The position numbers and the translations under genes are program-made. The notes under the pieces are model-generated. The model had not been told where the DNA came from, ran no database searches, and saw only the letters and a list, made by a program, of their open reading frames with translations. A DNA stretch of 64,000 nucleotides from Bellilinea sp034411135 (GTDB lineage Bacteria; Chloroflexota; Anaerolineae; Anaerolineales; Anaerolineaceae): NCBI GenBank assembly GCA_034411135.1, contig DAOUMN010000003.1:1-64000 (forward strand), written 5' to 3'. Positions 59,090 to 64,000 of the stretch are shown here, one piece after another. Position 1 is the stretch's first letter, and each line of letters begins with the position of its first letter.

Positions 59090-59737
59090 ATGTACATTGC
59101 CATCGAAGGTGTGATCGGTGTCGGAAAAACCACCCTGGCGCGCCTGTTAGCGCCGCGGTTCGAGGCGAGCCTGCTGTTGGAGGTTTTCGAGGAAAATCCC
59201 TTCCTGAGCAGTTTCTACGCTGACCGCGCGCGCTATGCGTTCCAGACGCAGATATTCTTCCTGCTCAGCCGTTACAACCAGCAGCGCTACGGCGTGCCGT
59301 CCGTGCTGGAAAGCGGGCAGTCGCTTATCAGCGATTACACTTTCGAAAAGGATGCCCTGTTTGCGCGCATCAACTTGCAGGGCGATGAACTGGAAACCTA
59401 CCACCGCGTGCACCAGGCACTGATCGAAAAGATCGTCCCCCCCGACCTGGTGGTCTATCTGCGCGCCAACACCAGCACGCTGATGCAGCGCATTGCCCTG
59501 CGCGACCGCCCGTACGAGCGCAACATGGAACGCGAGTACATTGCCGAACTCAACCAGGCGTATGACGAATTCTTTCTCGAATCCAACCCGCGCTTTGCGG
59601 TACTGGTGATCGATAGCGATCCGCTCGATTTCGTCCGCCTGCCGGGCGATCTGGAATGGATCGAAAACCGCATCCGCCAGACGCTGCGCCTGCCGCCTTT
59701 CCAGCCCGAACTGCCGCTGGAAGCGGAACCCCGTTGA
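59090..59737 (+). CDS. Deoxynucleoside kinase (dAK/dGK type)
   Basis: A 215-residue salvage enzyme that phosphorylates deoxynucleosides. P-loop EGVIGVGKTT (6-15), the substrate block LISDYTFEKDALFARINL, then YLRANTSTLMQRIALRDRPYE (lid region) fit the dAK/dGK group; the nucleoside cannot be named. Start ATG 59090 has AGGAG just upstream; the longer open frame overlaps pepF and is shadow. It lies 20 bases after pepF, same operon. Confidence 0.9.
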   Translation: MYIAIEGVIGVGKTTLARLLAPRFEASLLLEVFEENPFLSSFYADRARYAFQTQIFFLLSRYNQQRYGVPSVLESGQSLISDYTFEKDALFARINLQGDELETYHRVHQALIEKIVPPDLVVYLRANTSTLMQRIALRDRPYERNMEREYIAELNQAYDEFFLESNPRFAVLVIDSDPLDFVRLPGDLEWIENRIRQTLRLPPFQPELPLEAEPR

Positions 59738-59765
59738 TTCGTCCTGCTCACAAGGAGGTCAGACC

Positions 59766-60770
59766 ATGCGCATCACCCTCGAAGCCCTGCACAAAGCCGC
59801 GCGCGAAAGCGCCGAACGCTACGCCCGCCGCGACCGTGGACTGGTGTGCATATACCTGACCGGCTCGCTGCTCGGCAGCAGCCCGCTGATAGGCGGCACG
59901 ACCGACATTGACCTGATCTGCGTTCACACCACGCTGCCGGCGTACCCGCGCGAGATCGTCCGCCTGACCGACGAAGTGCACCTGGATATTGCCCACCTGC
60001 CGCAATCCTACTTCCAGCAGCCGCGCCGCCTGCGCTCAGATACCTGGGTTGGCTCGTACCTGTGCGCTAACCCGATTGTGCTGCACGACATCGGGCATTG
60101 GTTCGAGTTCACCCAGGCAAGCGCCGGGGCGCAGTTCGACCTGCCGGAATACATCCTGCAGCGCGCGCGTGCATTCAGTGAAGCCGCGCGCCGGTCGTGG
60201 CTGGAGATGCAATCCCAGCCGCCAAAGTCCAGCCCGGCGCAAATCCACCAGTACCTGGATATCCTCGAAAACGCTGCCAACGCGGTCAGCGTGCTGTACG
60301 GCACCCCGCTGACCGAGCGGCGTTTCCTGCTCAACTTTTCTGCCCGCGCCGAAGCCGCTGGCAGACCCGGCATGGCTGCCGGGCTGGCTGACCTGATCCA
60401 GGACGAGCCGCTGGACGAGTCTGCGTTGCTTGCCCTGCTGGACGACTGGCGTGCCGCGCTGCAAGCTGCCAGCGCACCATCCGACGCGCCCGCCCGGCTG
60501 CGCCCCGCCCGCCTGCCGTATTACGAACGAGCCATCACCGCCATGGCAGAGGAATCGGTGCCAGCGGCGTTGTGGCTGCTGCTGCGCACCTGGACGCGAG
60601 CCGCCCGCGCCCTCACAGATGAGCAGGCTCAGGTCAGCCAATGGCAAAAAGCCTGCCAGCAGCTGGCGATTTCTGCCGAAAGGCTGCCAGAACGTCTAAA
60701 CGCGGTGGATGCTTATCTGGATATTGTTGAAGAAACGCTGGATCTGTGGGGCAATCAGTACGGAGTCTGA
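59766..60770 (+). CDS. Nucleotidyltransferase-fold protein
   Basis: A 334-residue protein with an N-terminal nucleotidyltransferase domain: YLTGSLLGSSPLIGGTTDIDLICV has the GS and D-x-D metal ligands, and VHLDIAHL supplies the third acidic residue. The rest is helical with no clear family. SD AAGGAGG precedes the ATG. It follows the kinase gene by 28 bases. It may modify a nucleotide, antibiotic or protein; no antitoxin-like gene is attached. Confidence 0.75.
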   Translation: MRITLEALHKAARESAERYARRDRGLVCIYLTGSLLGSSPLIGGTTDIDLICVHTTLPAYPREIVRLTDEVHLDIAHLPQSYFQQPRRLRSDTWVGSYLCANPIVLHDIGHWFEFTQASAGAQFDLPEYILQRARAFSEAARRSWLEMQSQPPKSSPAQIHQYLDILENAANAVSVLYGTPLTERRFLLNFSARAEAAGRPGMAAGLADLIQDEPLDESALLALLDDWRAALQAASAPSDAPARLRPARLPYYERAITAMAEESVPAALWLLLRTWTRAARALTDEQAQVSQWQKACQQLAISAERLPERLNAVDAYLDIVEETLDLWGNQYGV

Positions 60771-60823
60771 CTTCCGCCGGGAAATTGAGCCGGTATTGTT
60801 TTTTGTAATCGCGTCACAAATCC

Positions 60824-60851
60824 TTGCAATTGAAAACAAAATTCTTATAAT
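60824..60851 (+). promoter_or_regulatory. Promoter of the lipoprotein gene
   Basis: -35 TTGCAA (60824-60829), 16-bp spacer, -10 TATAAT (60846-60851), about 22 bases of leader. Confidence 0.7.
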
Positions 60852-60879
60852 TTTTAGCAACAATATCTTGATTTATTAG

Positions 60880-61554
60880 ATGACACGGATGAATAGAATC
60901 GTTCGACTTTCGAAGTCCCTTGCGCTGCTTGCCGTCTTGCTGCTGCTTGCCGGTTGTGCTGGGAACAGCGCAACGAGCGCGCCAACCACCGTCCCCACGC
61001 CAGCCCCAACGGCTGTACCAACCGAAGCGGTCGCACCCACACCGCTGCCAACGGTAGAGGCTACAGCCACCCCCGAGGTGGCGGACGCCTGTCTGATTGG
61101 GCGCTGGATTGTGGCGGACCTTTCACCCTACTTCCAGACTGCTTTGGAAGGCACGGACATCACCTTTGTGGGCAGCAGCGGAAACGCCTGGTATCAATTC
61201 AACCGCGATGGATCGGTATTAGTGGAAGCCATTCAATTCACCCAGTCCACGACCATCAAAACCGATACGCTGGATGTGCCGGTTGACATTATTGTGGACG
61301 GACCGGGTTTTGCCAGTTACCGCGTCAAAGAAGCCGGTAAAATCACCTTCAGCGACCAGCAATCGAGCAGTCTGGTGTTTGAAGTGGAAGTGTTTGGAGA
61401 GCGAACCGCTCTTGACACGCTGGGTCTGTTGGGCGATCCGGCGCTTAGCGAGTCGGTATTTTTGTATGAATGCCAGGGCAGCAATCGTTTGCTGCTGACT
61501 CCACCACTGAAAAATTACGAAGTCTTTCCCATCATCCTGGAACGCTACCCGTAA
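60880..61554 (+). CDS. Lipoprotein of unknown function
   Basis: A 224-residue lipoprotein: signal peptide with LLAGC (Cys26), Thr/Pro-rich linker (30-65), then a globular domain of about 150 residues beginning CLIGRWIVADLSPYF with a GRW motif and predicted beta strands, reminiscent of lipocalin-like beta barrels (a guess). Two further Cys (positions 71 and about 206) could form a disulfide. It is convergent with the NDQ rhodopsin gene and shares its terminator. Confidence 0.75.
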   Translation: MTRMNRIVRLSKSLALLAVLLLLAGCAGNSATSAPTTVPTPAPTAVPTEAVAPTPLPTVEATATPEVADACLIGRWIVADLSPYFQTALEGTDITFVGSSGNAWYQFNRDGSVLVEAIQFTQSTTIKTDTLDVPVDIIVDGPGFASYRVKEAGKITFSDQQSSSLVFEVEVFGERTALDTLGLLGDPALSESVFLYECQGSNRLLLTPPLKNYEVFPIILERYP

Positions 61555-61636
61555 CCCTGACCGGCTTTGCACCTGGAAATACTCCGCGGTTAGGCTGTGG
61601 ATCGAAGCCGTGCGCACCTGGTTTGCACTGTAAAAA

Positions 61637-61674
61637 AAAGAAGAGTCTGCCCAATCAAACGGGCAGGCTCTTCT
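61637..61674. terminator. Bidirectional rho-independent terminator
   Basis: A 15-bp stem with one T-G pair (61637-61651 with 61660-61674) and an 8-base loop. On the minus strand it is followed by a run of eight T and ends the rhodopsin transcript; on the plus strand it can end the lipoprotein transcript. Confidence 0.92.
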
Positions 61675-61692
61675 TTGAACGGCTGAAAAAGA

Positions 61693-62502
61693 TCAGTTGA
61701 CGCTGATCACTTCCAATTCTTTTTCGCTGGCGGCAATCGTCCATCCTTCCGCCTTGCTCAAGTCCATGGCCACTTTGGTCACCAGCACACCATAAATCAC
61801 TTTAGAGGTAATGTCCGCAATGGTGTAGATGGCTTGCCGCAAAACAACACCATCCGCTGTAGGCAGGATGGCGGGCATGATGTAGGCAAGCGGGTAAATC
61901 GTCCAGGCAATCAGGAACAGCCAGCGGATGGTTTTCATGGTGGCTGACGCGGGCGCAGGCATGCGCTGGACGGCTTTACCGATTTCCACCCAGACATAGT
62001 AGAGCAGGATGAGGTAGAAAACGGTGGAGATACCGCCCCAAATCCACAGCGCGGTCAGGTTGGTCACTTCGTAAAACTGACCGACATAGCCCAACAGGAT
62101 CATCGCCACACCAGAACCAACGAAGATGAAGCCGAGCTTGCGGCTGGCGGCTGCCCCCAAACCAAGGATGACAACCAGTTGCAGCAGCAGCATGGGCACA
62201 TCAATCAGCCAGTTGAGGTAACGGAACCCGTTGGAGAAGATGCCTTCGCTGCGCACAAATTCGCCGTTCTGGAAGGCATAGGTGGTCTGCCAGCTTTGCC
62301 ACTGCGCATACAGCAGCAAAAACGCCGAAACCATAACGATGGCGCCCAATACCGAAGCAATGCGGTAGCGGGGGGCTACCTCGCGCAGGGTTGCCAGGAA
62401 ATAGACAAAGCCAGCCGCCATGGTGGCGAAGCCTAAAATCAAAATGTGGGCGACCAGTTGCCATTGCACAGGCGTAAACGTTAGCATATTCTCGATGTTC
62501 AT
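61693..62502 (-). CDS. NDQ-type microbial rhodopsin, probable light-driven sodium pump
   Basis: A 269-residue seven-helix retinal protein. Helix C reads FRYLNWLIDVPMLLLQL with N97, D101 and Q108, the exact spacing of the NDQ motif of the Na+ pump KR2 (N112, D116, Q123). Helix G has D230 and retinal Lys234 in ADITSKVIYG. Helix F has WTIYPLAY. It should export Na+ (H+ when Na+ is absent). The position matching KR2 G263 is Thr242. GG at 156-157 in helix E leaves room for a carotenoid antenna (possibility only). SD AAGGAAAA; own terminator. Confidence 0.93.
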   Translation of the reverse strand: MNIENMLTFTPVQWQLVAHILILGFATMAAGFVYFLATLREVAPRYRIASVLGAIVMVSAFLLLYAQWQSWQTTYAFQNGEFVRSEGIFSNGFRYLNWLIDVPMLLLQLVVILGLGAAASRKLGFIFVGSGVAMILLGYVGQFYEVTNLTALWIWGGISTVFYLILLYYVWVEIGKAVQRMPAPASATMKTIRWLFLIAWTIYPLAYIMPAILPTADGVVLRQAIYTIADITSKVIYGVLVTKVAMDLSKAEGWTIAASEKELEVISVN

Positions 62503-63135
62503 CTGTTTTTTCCTTTTCTACCAATAAGATAAAGTGGATCGTTTATTCTGCTTCTATTATTTGTTTGTACAACCCGTCTTGTCGAATGATTGTACAATCT
62601 TTTCGAGGCTGAATTCCTCGTTTTACCCCCCAGCAGTGGGGTGTCAATGTTATACAGTCAGGTGTATCAAAATTGTTTTGATTGTGTGAATTTTGCGTTA
62701 ACTGTGGATAAACACGAAAAAACTGTGGATAAACAGGGGTAAATGTGGAAAAGCGGGGAAAAATCCTCCAAAATGCCTCCTGAGCATCCCAAAAGTCCAC
62801 CCCCACATCTGGGGGTGCATCCGGAACGCCTACCCAGATATCTTTTTGAGCGGCGAGCGGGTAAAAAAAGGTCTTTTCTGTCCCGAATCTTTCCACAGGG
62901 ATTATCCCCACACGAGACAGATGTTCGATCCTGTATGTGGGGGCTGGCGGCAGGAAGCATGCGTGAGCGCAGGCAGATATGGGGGCAAGACTCGATTTGT
63001 ACACATATCCCCAGCCCCTACTAACACTACGATTCCCTATTCCTTATAACAATATGGGGATAAATCCTGTCCACCTCCATACGTACTGGGGATGCACATA
63101 GAAAGCAAAAACATCCGGGCGAAACAAGTCTATTC
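62503..63135. other. Candidate chromosomal replication origin (oriC)
   Basis: A 633-base non-coding region. Two perfect DnaA boxes TGTGGATAA (62703-62711, 62724-62732) are 21 bases apart, followed by TGTGGAAAA (62744-62752). Near-matches are TTATCCCCA at 62902-62910 and, inverted, 63055-63063, plus ATATCCCCA (63005-63013) and TGGGGATGC (63087-63095). An AT-rich stretch (62520-62700) could unwind. GANTC sites lie at 62885, 62989 and 63031. A hairpin CACCCCCA/TGGGGGTG is at 62798-62817. dnaA itself is not in the window. Confidence 0.7.
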
Positions 63136-63582
63136 TCATTCGTCGCTTTCGTCTTCTTCCCCGAAGGTTGCTGCCAACCCATTGAGAAAGGACTGTTTTT
63201 CGGGGTCGTTCAACCGCGCCGTTGGATGAAGCGGCAGGTAGAACCAGGGAGGCATCTCGCCGCTGCGCACCAGTTCGACTGCTTCTTCGCCTTCGTTTTC
63301 ACGCACTCCCCATTCGGACACGTTGAACTTGCGGCGTCCTTCATTGACATCCCGGCTGATCAGCCAGGAGACTGGGGCAATGCGGCTGTACCATGGCCAG
63401 ACAGTCTGGTTGCTGTGACAATCGCCGCAGGCGCGCATGAACACTTCGCGAGTGGCTGGGCTATCCCAGGCGGGTTCTGCCACCACTGGCGGGTTGGATC
63501 GGGCACGCCCAAAGGGTAGTAACTGGATCAGAATCAAACTGACGGCGGTCACAACGAGCAGAGCAAGTAGGGTCTTTTTCAT
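63136..63582 (-). CDS. Haem-binding domain protein (cytochrome-like, CxxCH)
   Basis: A 148-residue exported protein: a signal/anchor helix (4-22), then a domain with ACGDCHSNQTVWPWYSRIAP (C52, C55, H56) that binds c-type haem in the Haem_bd family, followed by SRDVNEGRRKFNVSEW and MPPWFYLPLHPTARL. It is likely an electron-transfer or haem-sensing protein on the outer side of the membrane. SD AAAGGAG precedes ATG 63582; the extension to 63660 is not needed. Confidence 0.88.
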   Translation of the reverse strand: MKKTLLALLVVTAVSLILIQLLPFGRARSNPPVVAEPAWDSPATREVFMRACGDCHSNQTVWPWYSRIAPVSWLISRDVNEGRRKFNVSEWGVRENEGEEAVELVRSGEMPPWFYLPLHPTARLNDPEKQSFLNGLAATFGEEDESDE

Positions 63583-63694
63583 GAGCGTACTCCTTTTGGC
63601 AGACGGGAAAGGGGTTTTTCCGGGATCCAATGCGGATAAAATGAGTATAAATCTGCTCAAAGAAGGTGAATGAAAAAAAGGGTGCGCAACAATC

Positions 63695-63727
63695 TATAAA
63701 AAAACACCCGGCAAAGGCGGTGCCGGG
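63695..63727 (-). terminator. Rho-independent terminator of the pirin gene
   Basis: CCCGGC/GCCGGG stem (63707-63712 with 63722-63727), then TTTTTTT on the minus strand. It lies 26 bases past the pirin stop. Confidence 0.85.
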
Positions 63728-63752
63728 CAGAAGGCATGCCAGGCGTGGAAAA

Positions 63753-64000
63753 TCAGGCGCGGATGAATGTCCCGGCGCGCAGTTCCGCCAGGGTTTGCTG
63801 AATTTCTTCCAGAGTGTTCATCACGAACGGACCGTAGGGATAGATTGGCTCGCCGAATGGCGCGCCCGCCATGAGCATAAAGCGCGCTGCGCTGCCGGGA
63901 CCGGTTTGCGCCTCGAAGCGCGCCCCGGGGGTGAAGATCAGCATCTTGTTGGCAGCCAGCGGTTCGCCAGCGCCGAAAGCGGCTTCCCCGTGGAACAGGT
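63753..64000 (-). CDS. Pirin family protein, C-terminal part (cut by window edge)
   Basis: The 82 C-terminal residues of a pirin-like cupin. LFHGEAAFGAG, then LIFTPGARFEAQTGPG, ARFMLMAGAPFGEPIYPYGP and FVMNTLEEIQQTLAEL match the pirin C-terminal domain. The frame is open to the window edge, so the start lies beyond 64000. Pirins act as quercetinases or redox-linked regulators; which one is not shown. Confidence 0.88.
   Translation of the reverse strand, partial: LFHGEAAFGAGEPLAANKMLIFTPGARFEAQTGPGSAARFMLMAGAPFGEPIYPYGPFVMNTLEEIQQTLAELRAGTFIRA

Noticed and set aside
59766..60770. Toxin-antitoxin module (nucleotidyltransferase with partner)
   Set aside because: The neighbouring genes are a kinase and a lipoprotein; no small antitoxin-like gene is adjacent.
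54213..62502. Retinal-forming oxygenase or carotenoid genes near the rhodopsins
   Set aside because: I checked the genes around both rhodopsins; none has Blh/Brp or Crt features.
62543..63004. Minus-strand ORF of 153 residues
   Set aside because: It runs through the DnaA-box cluster, has no SD or family features, and its composition follows the repeated boxes. I treat the region as non-coding.

Overview
The window looks like chromosomal DNA of a monoderm, GC-rich bacterium, most likely a Chloroflexota of the Anaerolineae type. This is inference from gene content: several lipoproteins with Pro/Thr-rich linkers, GT-C membrane glycosyltransferases, family-5 peptide-binding proteins, REC-roadblock and multi-GAF GGDEF regulators, a heliorhodopsin (reported mainly from monoderms) and no outer-membrane genes. 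No rRNA, IS element, prophage or CRISPR array was seen. About 55 protein genes and one tRNA fill it densely, often with ATGA start/stop overlaps.

Layout. 0.2-1.3 kb: REC-roadblock regulator (-). 1.7-9.1 kb: a complete peptide ABC importer operon (-) with a lipoprotein binding protein whose two halves seem circularly permuted. 9.4-14.6 kb: GNAT, GH13 amylase, PadR-DUF2812 pair, EamA exporter, M23 peptidase. 14.7-30.5 kb: four GT-C-like membrane proteins, CapA-like lipoprotein, S2P-CBS protease, SurE, CYTH protein, PEP/pyruvate-binding protein. 30.5-31.6 kb: MgtC protein and two parS-type sites. 31.6-34.9 kb: GntR-SPFH-PLDc_N-ABC operon. 35-44 kb: aldo/keto reductase, TetR with twin operators and two tandem paralogues, orphan peptide-binding lipoprotein, deacetylase, RNase HII, GT2, tRNA-Pro(TGG), esterase. 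43.7-47.1 kb: GNAT and Fur-family regulator divergent from a CbiMQO nickel/cobalt importer. 47.1-54.2 kb: M28 peptidase, methyltransferase-like protein, RadA, a large PAS/GAF/GGDEF protein. 54.2-64 kb: Mpv17-like protein, heliorhodopsin, CcrM-type methyltransferase, PepF, deoxynucleoside kinase, nucleotidyltransferase, lipoprotein, NDQ (sodium-pump type) rhodopsin, a DnaA-box-rich non-coding region, haem-binding protein and partial pirin.

The most striking region is the last 10 kb. Two microbial rhodopsins of different families lie about 6 kb apart: a heliorhodopsin followed on the same strand by a small Mpv17-like membrane protein, and a rhodopsin with the Asn-Asp-Gln motif of light-driven Na+ pumps. 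No retinal-forming oxygenase is present, so retinal must come from elsewhere in the genome or from outside.

Beside the NDQ rhodopsin lies a candidate replication origin: about 630 non-coding bases with two perfect DnaA boxes, several near-matches and three GANTC sites. A CcrM-type GANTC methyltransferase lies 5 kb from it and two parS-type sites about 31 kb from it. This suggests an origin-proximal window in which CcrM methylation could touch replication control. Several genes have a -10 box only 5-10 bases before the start codon, which points to leaderless mRNAs. A small palindromic repeat family recurs in the intergenic gaps.
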